Below are positions 33,085-40,731 of a DNA stretch of 64,000 nucleotides, piece by piece. The stretch is from positions 1 to 64,000 of the forward strand of contig CAKROZ010000006.1 of NCBI GenBank assembly GCA_934373635.1, written 5' to 3'. Position 1 is the stretch's first letter, and each line of letters starts with the position of its first letter. The translations under genes were made by a program, and so were the position numbers. Under the pieces are notes generated by a model that ran no database searches, had not been told where the DNA came from, and was given only the letters and a program-made list of their open reading frames with translations. The stretch comes from an uncultured Eubacteriales bacterium. Its GTDB lineage: Bacteria; Bacillota; Clostridia; Oscillospirales; CAG-272.

Positions 33085-33094
33085 AGTATCTGAA

Positions 33095-33466
33095 ATGAAC
33101 ATACGAAGAGGAGATATTTACTATGCCGATCTCAGTCCCGTGATCGGGAGTGAGCAGGGCGGGCTCCGCCCCGTTCTGATCGTTCAGAACGACATCGGCA
33201 ACCGATACAGCCCGACGGTGATCGCCGCCGCCATCACATCCCGCATGAGCAAAGCCAAGCTGCCGACGCACATCGACGTGGTCGGCAACGACGCGGGACT
33301 CGCCAAGGACAGCGTGATCCTGCTCGAGCAGATCCGCACGATCGACAAGCGGAGGCTGAAGGAAAAGATGGGGCACCTCGACGACGGCACGATGCGCCAT
33401 GTCGACGACGCGATCCATGTCAGCTTCGGCCTCGACGGCGAACGCCGTCACGAAAGCATCGGGTAA
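33095..33466 (+). CDS. MazF/PemK-family endoribonuclease, no visible antitoxin
   Basis: Sequence-specific mRNA interferase of the MazF/NdoA (EndoA) family. The 123-residue protein starts [36 protein letters not shown] and continues [22 protein letters not shown], with [16 protein letters not shown], all family features including the RP and ITS catalytic segments. The 230 bp upstream contain no frame resembling a MazE/NdoAI antitoxin, so it is an orphan in this window. A possible hairpin terminator (GTTTAGAA/TTCTAAAC) follows at about 33473-33514. Confidence 0.9.
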   Translation: MNIRRGDIYYADLSPVIGSEQGGLRPVLIVQNDIGNRYSPTVIAAAITSRMSKAKLPTHIDVVGNDAGLAKDSVILLEQIRTIDKRRLKEKMGHLDDGTMRHVDDAIHVSFGLDGERRHESIG

Positions 33467-33531
33467 TCAACCGTTTAGAATCAAAAAGCTACTTCTTTCT
33501 AAACCTATTTATTTTATCTTTTGTGTAAAAG

Positions 33532-34070
33532 TGAACTGAGCCCCTAAAACGGACATTGAATAAAAAAACCTCTTGCGGTAGAATAGAGATATTTGCCGCA
33601 GGAGGTTTTTGCATGGAGGAAGAAAGGGTATGAAGCATTATCCGGAAAGCTTCAGGTTACAAATCAAGAAAGAACACGAAGCCGGAGCATCCATGAAGAG
33701 TTTGTGTAAAAAGTATGGAATTAGTTTTTACTCGGTTGAGTCGTGGTGTGGGTTGCGCCCGGAAGTAAATATGCGTCAGGCAATGCCTCGAAAAAGAGGA
33801 CGTCAAACAAGCAAACCGGAAGACTTGGAAGAAAAAGATAAAACGACTTGAAATGGAAAACGAACTTTTGCGAAATTTTCTTCAAGAATTGGAAAGGAAA
33901 CGAGAGCGAACGTAAAGTACAGGGTTATTCACCGTTCCAAAGGGAAATACAATGTGCGGGATATGTGTATCTTCTTCGGTGTATCTCGTAGCGGTTATTA
34001 TGCTTGGACGTGGAAAGCAGATAAAGAAGATCCGGATAAGCAAATAGGCGAACTAATCCGATTCCCGCAG
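33532..34070 (+). mobile_element. Decayed IS3-family insertion sequence
   Basis: The left end TGAACTGAGCCCCTAAAACG (33532) matches, with few changes, the end of the remnant at 48150-48536. A hairpin that would block transcription entering from outside (CCTCTTGCGG ... CCGCAGGAGG, about 33570-33609) lies just inside. Fragments of orfA and orfB follow in shifted frames, and the element is cut off after about 540 bp; no right end is seen. Confidence 0.8.
33630..34063 (+). pseudogene. Broken IS3-family transposase (orfA and start of orfB)
   Basis: The orfA part MKHYPESFRLQIKKEHEAGA has an IS3-type helix-turn-helix (SLCKKYGISFYSVESWCG). After KPEDLEEK the frame is lost; the adjacent frame continues KRLEMENELLRNFLQELERKRERT, the leucine zipper. 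OrfB starts in a further frame with YRVIHRSKGKYNVRDMCIFFGVSRSGYYAW and ends within about 40 residues, before any DDE catalytic residue. It cannot encode an active transposase. Compare the better-preserved orfA at 48130-48453. Confidence 0.8.
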
Positions 34071-34170
34071 GTGTGTAAACGCTTACGGTATTCTTTTTTG
34101 GTGAAGTATTCTTCCAAGGTCTCTATATCTTTCTGTAAATCTGTCTTGTGCTGACCTTTTCCGCGTCTGA
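34071..34170 (-). other. Possible fragment of a second transposase
   Basis: The minus strand reads GRGKGQHKTDLQKDIETLEE-like sequence (RRGKGQHKTDLQKDIETLEE, then YFTKKEYRKR). This resembles the charged spacer of IS1182-type transposases, but only about 40 codons remain and I hold this loosely. Confidence 0.25.
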
Positions 34171-34630
34171 ATACGGCTTGTACAAGCTGTGCCTGTCATT
34201 ACCGCCGACATCCACGACGTCAACGAGACCGGTATCGTCCGTACTTCTGCGCTCATTGACACCGACACCCGCGCGCCGGTGCCCGTCAGCGAATTCCCGC
34301 TCGGGCTCCCCTGCCTTTCTCCTCTCGACATTACGACGACCCGTTTCCGTATGCCGACCGAGCTCCGCCGCCTCGGCTCCTATGCGGTCACGTATGCCGA
34401 CCTCGATCAGAACGGGCACATGAACAACACGAGATACCCCGACATGTACGCAAACTTCCTGCCCATGCGGGGAAAGCGCATCGCCGCCGTCTCCGTCAAT
34501 TATAAGCGCGAGGCGCCGAAGGGCGAGGTGCTCGACGTCTACGCCTCGGGCGGGCGGGACACCGTATATTTCCGCACGGTACGCAGCGACGGAGAGATCA
34601 GGAGGCGGAAGTACATCTTTGTGACATTTA
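34171..34630 (+). pseudogene. Truncated acyl-ACP thioesterase
   Basis: The frame reads RTSALIDTDTRAPVPVSEFP and YAVTYADLDQNGHMNNTRYP followed by DMYANFLPMRGKRIAAVSVNYKREAP, the second hot-dog domain of clostridial FatA-like acyl-ACP thioesterases, including the catalytic-region Asp and Asn-His. The first ~110 residues, covering the first hot-dog domain, are missing and replaced by transposon debris. The extreme C-terminus also runs into unrelated A/T-rich DNA. No start codon with a ribosome-binding site exists. I call it a pseudogene left by the insertion and deletion that created the adjacent IS remnant. Confidence 0.75.
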
Positions 34631-34886
34631 ATTGCAATTCTTGCGATCGTTATGTCATTTTCTCAAAACGTGCAATTTTTTTATCTTGTTTTTCAATATT
34701 TTGAATTATTTTGTCATATTTTATTCTTTTTCCCTCTTCTCGCTACTTGCCTTTTGATGTTATTTTCCAAAAAATATGCACCGATCGGAGCTAAAATGTC
34801 AATTTTCGCAAGATTGGGTATAGAATCGAATTCAAACTTTTTTCCGACCCTGACAAAATCTGACGACATTCTCCCGCGAGATATGG
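34631..34886. other. A/T-rich interval without a gene
   Basis: About 255 bp, clearly richer in A/T than its surroundings, separating the thioesterase remnant from the next gene. The only recognisable element is the TATAAT at 34887-34892 that likely serves the gene at 34941. Composition suggests inserted or degenerate DNA. Confidence 0.4.
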
Positions 34887-34940
34887 TATAATAAGACAGC
34901 TTTGAAAGAAAAAGCACAATTTTACAATGGGAGTGATACT

Positions 34941-35240
34941 ATGAGACAGGCAGAAAAGACAGACGAAAAAATTATCCGAACGGAGATGTGCGAAGAAGAC
35001 GGCTATCGTTATACATACGATCTTCTCACAAGAGAAAGCCGCGCGACGGCGAGTTTCCGACTTCCCCTCTACTCCATCCGCGTGACGCTTCTGTCACCCG
35101 AGGGCAAGGAAACACAGGCGGAGCTTTCCGACGTGTTTGCCGACCCCGGTCGCGCGATCCTCTTCTTCGACCACGTGAGAGAAAATCTCGCGACGCCGAT
35201 CGATCTTCCTTACATTTTCGAGGATGAGTTCCATTCCTGA
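34941..35240 (+). CDS. DUF6514-like small protein
   Basis: The 99-residue protein begins MRQAEKTDEKIIRTEMCEED and has YSIRVTLLSPEGKETQAELSDVFADPGRAILFFDHVRENLATPIDLPYIFEDEF. The pattern of YGIRV-like strand, xA-x-I-x-D, and a C-terminal P-x-x-L-x-x-x-x-E-D matches what I recall of DUF6514, small cytosolic proteins frequent in Clostridia with no known function. GGGAGTG precedes the ATG and TATAAT lies at 34887-34892. A strong terminator follows at 35301. Confidence 0.7.
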   Translation: MRQAEKTDEKIIRTEMCEEDGYRYTYDLLTRESRATASFRLPLYSIRVTLLSPEGKETQAELSDVFADPGRAILFFDHVRENLATPIDLPYIFEDEFHS

Positions 35241-35300
35241 TACGGTTGAGCCGATGCTGCGGGAAATTCCCGTCGTGCAGTATGTACCGTGAAGAGCAAA

Positions 35301-35363
35301 CACCCTCCGCCGCACTTCCGAAGACAAGCCTTCGGTCCTGTGGCGGAGGGTGGTTGTTTTTTT
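35301..35363 (+). terminator. Terminator of the DUF6514-like gene
   Basis: CACCCTCCGCCGCA (from 35301) pairs with TGTGGCGGAGGGTG (to 35352), with an inner CCGAAG/CTTCGG stem, followed by GTTGTTTTTTT on the plus strand. Confidence 0.85.
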
Positions 35364-35476
35364 CTATCCTAAACGGGGTTTATGATACTGTGATTCTACA
35401 AGGCTCTATGATAGATGGGTTCTATAATAAATGTTGGGGTAGCTCAAAAAATTGACAAAGAGTCAAAATAAGGAAA
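35364..35476. other. Short interval before the DGR
   Basis: A/T-rich DNA with no recognised gene; it ends at the terminator that closes the retroelement. Confidence 0.3.
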
Positions 35477-35527
35477 AACGCGGCGGGAATACAGAAGCAC
35501 GGGGCTTGCCGATATTCCTGCCACGTT
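35477..35527 (-). terminator. Terminator of the DGR transcript
   Basis: Arms 35477-35491 and 35513-35527 pair over 15 positions with two G-U/mismatch sites; the minus-strand RNA ends UUUUUCCUUAUUUU. It lies 73 bp after the reverse transcriptase stop and can also act on the plus strand. Confidence 0.7.
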
Positions 35528-35599
35528 TCTTTTTTTATGATTTGCGTGAAAAAGCAGAAAAATTCTTTCAAATGTATCAAAAGTGCGAGCGTGTCTTTC

Positions 35600-36631
35600 T
35601 TATCGGATCAACGCGAAGTCGTTCAGCACTTTCTTTTGTAATCTGTAGGTATGTCCGAAAGAAAGATGCGCACGATACGATGTGAGTGTTTGCTTGATTT
35701 TTGATAATTCGATTGCATCTTTCGCGTACCGTTCTTCAAAAAAGCGCAATCTGCGTTTATACTTTGTCTTGGTTCCTTGCCTTACCTTGCGAATTACCTT
35801 ACCCGTGTCGGACAAATAGAAATGCCATCCGAGATAGTTCACCCCGTTCCTTATCGGGAATATCTCGGTCTTCTCATTGAAGGAGAGACGGAGCTTTTCC
35901 GTTGCGTACGCCGTAAGGGAGGAGAAACAATGTTTCAGGTATTCTATATCCGCATGTAAGAGGATGCAATCATCCATATATCGTGAATAATATTTCACAC
36001 GCAATATTTCTTTTATCCATCGATCGAATCCGTCAAGGTAAAAGATTGCAAACCATTGACTTGTCTGATTCCCAAGCGGAAGTCCTGCCCCCGGCTCCAC
36101 CTCGTAGCTGTCAATGATTCGGTCGAGAAGAGAAAAAAATTCTTTATCGGCAAATACGTTCTTTAGCTTTTCTTTCAGTACCGCATGGTCGATATGATCG
36201 AAAAATTTACGGAAATCACATTTGAGAAACCACCCGTCGCTTCCGTTTTTCTTATAAAAATCCGTCATAAACCAGACAAGGCGGTGCATTGCAAAATGTG
36301 TCCCCTTCCCGATACGGCAGGCGGCATTGTCGTAGATCATTTTTTTGTCAAGAACAGGCGCCAATACCTCGTCGCAAATGCAATGCTGCACAACACGGTC
36401 GCGGTAATGCAGGGCATGAATATTCCGAACTTTCGGATCGTAGACCTTAAAAGTATAATACCCGGAAAGCCGATACGTCCCGTTTTTCAATGAATCGGAC
36501 AAAGAGGTTAAATTTTCCGCCAGATTCATCTCGAATTCTATCACTTCTCTTGTCGTTCGTTTGCCTCGCCGCGCCTTGCAATGCGCACGATATAAATTCT
36601 TAAAATTCCATATTTTCTCGAAGTCGGTCAT
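35600..36631 (-). CDS. Reverse transcriptase of a diversity-generating retroelement
   Basis: Copies the template repeat RNA with adenine-directed errors for homing into the target gene. The 343-residue protein has the reverse transcriptase palm: KCDFRKFFDHIDHAVL (motif 3, Asp139), LPLGNQTSQWFAIFYLD (184-200), YYSRYMDDCILL (catalytic YMDD, 218-221) and GVNYLGWHFYL. The sequence LPxGNxTSQ, in place of the QGxxxSP found in group II intron and retroviral enzymes, is the diagnostic DGR signature. There is no maturase or endonuclease domain. AAGGG precedes the ATG at 36631. Its place just after the template repeat (36832-36949) matches the Bordetella phage BPP-1 order target-avd-TR-RT. Confidence 0.96.
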   Translation of the reverse strand: MTDFEKIWNFKNLYRAHCKARRGKRTTREVIEFEMNLAENLTSLSDSLKNGTYRLSGYYTFKVYDPKVRNIHALHYRDRVVQHCICDEVLAPVLDKKMIYDNAACRIGKGTHFAMHRLVWFMTDFYKKNGSDGWFLKCDFRKFFDHIDHAVLKEKLKNVFADKEFFSLLDRIIDSYEVEPGAGLPLGNQTSQWFAIFYLDGFDRWIKEILRVKYYSRYMDDCILLHADIEYLKHCFSSLTAYATEKLRLSFNEKTEIFPIRNGVNYLGWHFYLSDTGKVIRKVRQGTKTKYKRRLRFFEERYAKDAIELSKIKQTLTSYRAHLSFGHTYRLQKKVLNDFALIR

Positions 36632-36831
36632 TTTGTTTCCCTTGCATTCATCGGCGGGACGAAAGAGAAATTTCTCTGTCGTCGCAAGAGCTTAAGCCCA
36701 CCGTTCGGTGGTTACGTAACCTCTACCGCCGACATGTATTTACCCGCAAGCGCAGGAGGGAATCCGATTCCTTTTCTCCCGGCACCGACCGTATGCACCT
36801 GCAAGCGGTATCACGCCATATCGGAAGAAAT
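36632..36831 (-). ncRNA. 3' part of the template-repeat RNA (structured spacer)
   Basis: The 200 bp between the template repeat and the RT start have no gene but contain short inverted repeats: AGAGAAATTTCTCT (36664-36677), CCACCG/CGGTGG (36698-36711) and the palindrome GTTACGTAAC (36711-36720). In the BPP-1 system the RNA just 3' of the template is needed for priming by the RT-Avd complex; by analogy I assign this spacer to the template RNA. The exact RNA ends are unknown. Confidence 0.55.
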
Positions 36832-36949
36832 GCGGGACGAACACCGAACACGTTGTTCACGTTGTTGTTGTTGTTGGAGCCGTCCGAGTCGACGCGGTTC
36901 GCGTTGTTGTCGTTGTTGTTGTTCGGCGAGCGCAGCCACCAAGAGCCGG
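36832..36949 (-). repeat. DGR template repeat (TR)
   Basis: 118 bp that match the variable repeat at 37506-37629. Read in the target frame it encodes GSWWLRSPNNNNDNNANRVD then SDGSNNNNNVNNVFGVRPA: nearly all the positions that vary are AAC (Asn) codons, the classic substrate for adenine mutagenesis. Both ends are adenine-free and identical to the variable repeat (25 bp at the 5' end, 20 bp at the 3' end: GTGTTCGGTGTTCGTCCCGC). The AAC tract before GTG holds five codons here against seven derived codons in the variable repeat. Confidence 0.97.
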
Positions 36950-36982
36950 TCCGTTCAATCGAATCCCCGGATTCAGGCATTT

Positions 36983-37372
36983 TTATACCTGTAATCTCTT
37001 TCTGTCACTGTTCATCCAAGCACCGAGCAGATTTTGGCATTCGGTCGTCTGCCTCGCGATCTGCTCATATTGTTTCGGAAGAATGCAGTTTTGCTCCATG
37101 GACAGGAGCGCCATATAAGTGAGTAGCTTCAGATCCGTCATAGCACTTCTCTGCAAATCCAGTCTTTCTTTTTGTGTCGCGGGATTTCCCTTTTCTACAA
37201 AGATCTCGTTGGCACGATAGAGATTTTCAATGGCACTGAGCACGAGATTCTGGAGCTTGCTCACGATGGTATATCGAAAATGCTTCGGTGATTTTTGCGT
37301 TACGGTCAATACATAAGAGCAAAGATCTTTTGTTTTTGTTATGACCGTCAGTTCGCTTTGTTTTCGTTCCAT
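36983..37372 (-). CDS. avd: Avd-like four-helix-bundle protein of the DGR
   Basis: Accessory variability determinant: a small basic helical protein that forms a pentameric barrel, binds the reverse transcriptase and template RNA, and is required for mutagenic homing. The 129-residue protein is almost entirely helical (LCSYVLTVTQKSPKHFRYTIVSKLQNLVLSAIENLYRANE; KERLDLQRSAMTDLKLLTYMALLSMEQNCILPKQYEQIARQTTECQNLLGAWM), matching the four-helix/S23-like family to which Avd belongs. It lies between target gene and template repeat as in BPP-1. The ribosome-binding site before 37372 is poor. Assignment rests on fold pattern plus context. Confidence 0.88.
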   Translation of the reverse strand: MERKQSELTVITKTKDLCSYVLTVTQKSPKHFRYTIVSKLQNLVLSAIENLYRANEIFVEKGNPATQKERLDLQRSAMTDLKLLTYMALLSMEQNCILPKQYEQIARQTTECQNLLGAWMNSDRKRLQV

Positions 37373-37394
37373 TTAACATTCCGCTTTTTATTTT

Positions 37395-37454
37395 CGCGAT
37401 GCTCCGCATCGCGAGATTGCGGGCTCACGCCCGCAGGATTGCGCCTTCGGCGCA
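37395..37454 (-). other. Three consecutive hairpins just downstream of the variable repeat
   Basis: On the minus strand, after the target stop codon, come TGCGCC-GAA-GGCGCA (37440-37454), TGCGGGC-GTGA-GCCCGCA (37418-37435) and CGCGATGC-GGA-GCATCGCG (37395-37413), with stems of 6, 7 and 8 bp. In BPP-1 and some other DGRs a DNA hairpin or cruciform a few bases beyond the variable repeat promotes target recognition. Three in series is more than usual. They could equally be REP-like repeats. Confidence 0.6.
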
Positions 37455-37480
37455 GAGTGGATGATTTCGGATTTGAAGAG

Positions 37481-39109
<1,629 letters not shown>

Positions 39110-39129
39110 AGAGAAAGCCTTCCTTTTTT

Positions 39130-39155
39130 GTCAGAAAATGTATACCTTTCCCGAC
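39130..39155 (-). promoter_or_regulatory. 26-bp palindrome B in the DGR leader
   Basis: GTCAGAAAATGTATAC followed by CTTTCCCGAC: an imperfect palindrome centred on GTATAC, sharing its centre and arms with palindrome A at 39214. It lies about 20 bp before the target start codon. Likely operator or RNA hairpin. Confidence 0.55.
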
Positions 39156-39200
39156 AACCTTTTCCTGCATGAAAAACGGCGCAGGAAGGGCAAAAAATGC

Positions 39201-39243
39201 ATAAAAAATACCTGTCAGGAAAGGTATACTTTTCCTGACAGGT
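39201..39243 (-). terminator. Palindrome A: leader terminator or operator
   Basis: Arms 39210-39222 and 39231-39243 pair perfectly over 13 bp; the 26-bp core 39214-39239 is a near-perfect palindrome around GTATAC. On the minus strand it begins a few bases after the expected transcription start and is followed by AUUUUUUAU, so the RNA has the form of an intrinsic terminator. It could be an attenuator of the DGR operon, a repressor-binding site, or both. Confidence 0.6.
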
Positions 39244-39251
39244 GCATTGCT

Positions 39252-39280
39252 ATTATACTCGATTCCTCCCCGTTTGTCAA
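39252..39280 (-). promoter_or_regulatory. Consensus promoter of the DGR operon
   Basis: Minus strand: TTGACA (39275-39280), 17-bp spacer, TATAAT (39252-39257), a perfect sigma-A promoter about 145 bp before the target start codon. No other promoter was recognised inside the DGR, so it may serve target, avd, template RNA and RT. Confidence 0.85.
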
Positions 39281-39337
39281 GTGTTCAAAAACTATTTCCA
39301 CAAAAAGCGAAGAACAACCGAAGGGCTTTTGGAGCCC

Positions 39338-39385
39338 GAAAACGCCCCCTGCCTCTGCGGTAGTGCGGAGACAGGGGGCATTTTC
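39338..39385. terminator. Bidirectional terminator between capG-like gene and DGR
   Basis: GAAAACGCCCCCTGCCTC (39338-39355) pairs with 39368-39385 almost perfectly, with A/T ends giving U-runs on both strands. It insulates the DGR promoter from upstream minus-strand transcription. Confidence 0.8.
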
Positions 39386-39462
39386 GGTGTGTTCGTTTGC
39401 CGTTTGCTATCTTTCGCATGTTTGAAGGCAAGGCTTCGGACATGTTCGACGCGGGCGAGGCG

Positions 39463-39507
39463 TTTTCCGGCACTTCTCAGAGGCAAGGCTCGGGAAGTGC
39501 CGGAAAA
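39463..39507. repeat. 14-bp inverted repeat downstream of the capG-like gene
   Basis: TTTTCCGGCACTTC (39463-39476) and its exact complement (39494-39507) enclose a 17-bp loop with its own short GCC/GGC pairing. Together with a smaller repeat at about 39418-39444 it forms a cluster of hairpins between 39410 and 39510; function unknown, possibly a first terminator. Confidence 0.6.
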
Positions 39508-39526
39508 TGTTTTTTATGATATTCTG

Positions 39527-40714
39527 TCAGCCATCTTTTCTCCAGACCATCTTATTGACGATGCCCGTATAGGAGCGGATGATCTTCACGACCTTGGTCG
39601 ATACGTTTTCTTCGACGTAATCGGGAACGGGAATTCCGAAGTCCCCTGCCGCGTTCATCCCGACCGCGGTCTCTACCGCGCCGAGGAGAGACGCCTCGTC
39701 GATTCCTGCGAGGATAAAGCACCCCTTATCGAGCGCCTCGGGGCGCTCGGTCGACGTGCGGATGCAAACGGCGGGAAAGGGCTTCCCGATCGAGGTGAAG
39801 AACGAGGACTCCTCGGGAAGCGTCCCCGAGTCCGAAACGACCGCGAACGCATTCATTTGCAGGCAGTTATAGTCATGGAAGCCGAGGGGATCGTGACGGA
39901 TGACCCGCGGATCGAGCTTGAAGCCCGTGGACTCGAGCTTCTTTTTGCTTCGCGGATGGCAGGAATAGAGGATCGGCATATCATAGGTCTCGGCAAGGCG
40001 GTTGACGGCGCCGAAGAGAGACAGGAAGTTCTTGTCGGTGTCGATGTTTTCCTCTCTGTGTGCGGAAAGAAGGATATACCCTTTCGGCGTCAGACCGAGG
40101 CGAGTGAGAATATCGCTCTTCTCGATCTCGGCAAGATTCTCGTGCAGGACCTCCGCCATCGGAGAGCCTGTCACGTAGGTGCGCTCCTTCGGCAGTCCGC
40201 AATCGGCAAGGTAGCGGCGCGCGTGCTCGGAATACGCGAGGTTCACGTCCGAAATGATGTCCACGATCCTGCGGTTCGTCTCTTCGGGAAGGCATTCGTC
40301 CTTGCAACGGTTCCCCGCCTCCATATGGAAGATGGGAATGTGAAGCCGCTTCGCCGCGATGGCGGAAAGGCAGGAGTTCGTGTCGCCGAGGATCAGGAGG
40401 GCATCGGGCTTCACGGCGCACATCAGCTTATAGGAGCAGTTGATGATATTGCCGACCGTCGCGCCGAGGTCGTCCCCGACCGCGTTCATATACACCTCGG
40501 GATCCCGAAGTTTCAGGTCGCGGAAGAAAACGCCGTTCAGGTTATAGTCGTAATTCTGCCCCGTGTGCGCGAGCAAGCAGTCGAAGTAGGTGCGGCATTT
40601 GCGGATCGTCGCGGCAAGGCGGATGATCTCGGGACGCGTGCCGACGATGATAAGAAGCTTCAGCTTTCCGTTGTTCTGAAAGTGAATGTCAGAGTAATCG
40701 AGTTTCATTTCCAT
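39527..40714 (-). CDS. UDP-N-acetylglucosamine 2-epimerase family, CapG/FnlC-like
   Basis: Non-hydrolysing UDP-sugar 2-epimerase. The 395-residue protein has the family signatures IIVGTRPEIIRLAATIRK, LGDTNSCLSAIAAKRLHIPIFHMEAGNRC, PEETNRRIVDIISD, SAHREENID, HPRSKKKLE and VVSDSGTLPEESSFF. Pairing with the CapF-like reductase immediately upstream points to the UDP-L-FucNAc pathway (last step, epimerisation of UDP-N-acetyl-L-pneumosamine/talosamine), not to plain WecB/MnaA. Start ATG 40714 follows GGAGAAAAGACC. This enzyme would feed a capsule or wall polysaccharide. Confidence 0.85.
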   Translation of the reverse strand: MEMKLDYSDIHFQNNGKLKLLIIVGTRPEIIRLAATIRKCRTYFDCLLAHTGQNYDYNLNGVFFRDLKLRDPEVYMNAVGDDLGATVGNIINCSYKLMCAVKPDALLILGDTNSCLSAIAAKRLHIPIFHMEAGNRCKDECLPEETNRRIVDIISDVNLAYSEHARRYLADCGLPKERTYVTGSPMAEVLHENLAEIEKSDILTRLGLTPKGYILLSAHREENIDTDKNFLSLFGAVNRLAETYDMPILYSCHPRSKKKLESTGFKLDPRVIRHDPLGFHDYNCLQMNAFAVVSDSGTLPEESSFFTSIGKPFPAVCIRTSTERPEALDKGCFILAGIDEASLLGAVETAVGMNAAGDFGIPVPDYVEENVSTKVVKIIRSYTGIVNKMVWRKDG

Positions 40715-40731
40715 GGTCTTTTCTCCGTTTC

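Noticed and set aside
32866..33094. A MazE-type antitoxin gene upstream of mazF
   Set aside because: No frame of suitable length with a ribbon-helix-helix or AbrB-like pattern exists in this interval on the plus strand.
34148..34423. 91-codon frame overlapping the thioesterase fragment as a gene
   Set aside because: It is Ser/Pro/Thr-rich out-of-frame translation of the thioesterase sequence, which itself has clear family motifs in the neighbouring frame.
35600..36631. Reverse transcriptase as a group II intron or retron enzyme
   Set aside because: No maturase or endonuclease domain and no intron ends are present, the motif is LPLGNQTSQ instead of QGxxxSP, no retron msr/msd-like RNA was recognised, and a TR/VR pair lies alongside.
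36723..36980. 85-codon frame covering the template repeat as a gene
   Set aside because: It has target-like residues only because TR is homologous to VR; there is no ribosome-binding site and the sequence after TR has no protein-like features.
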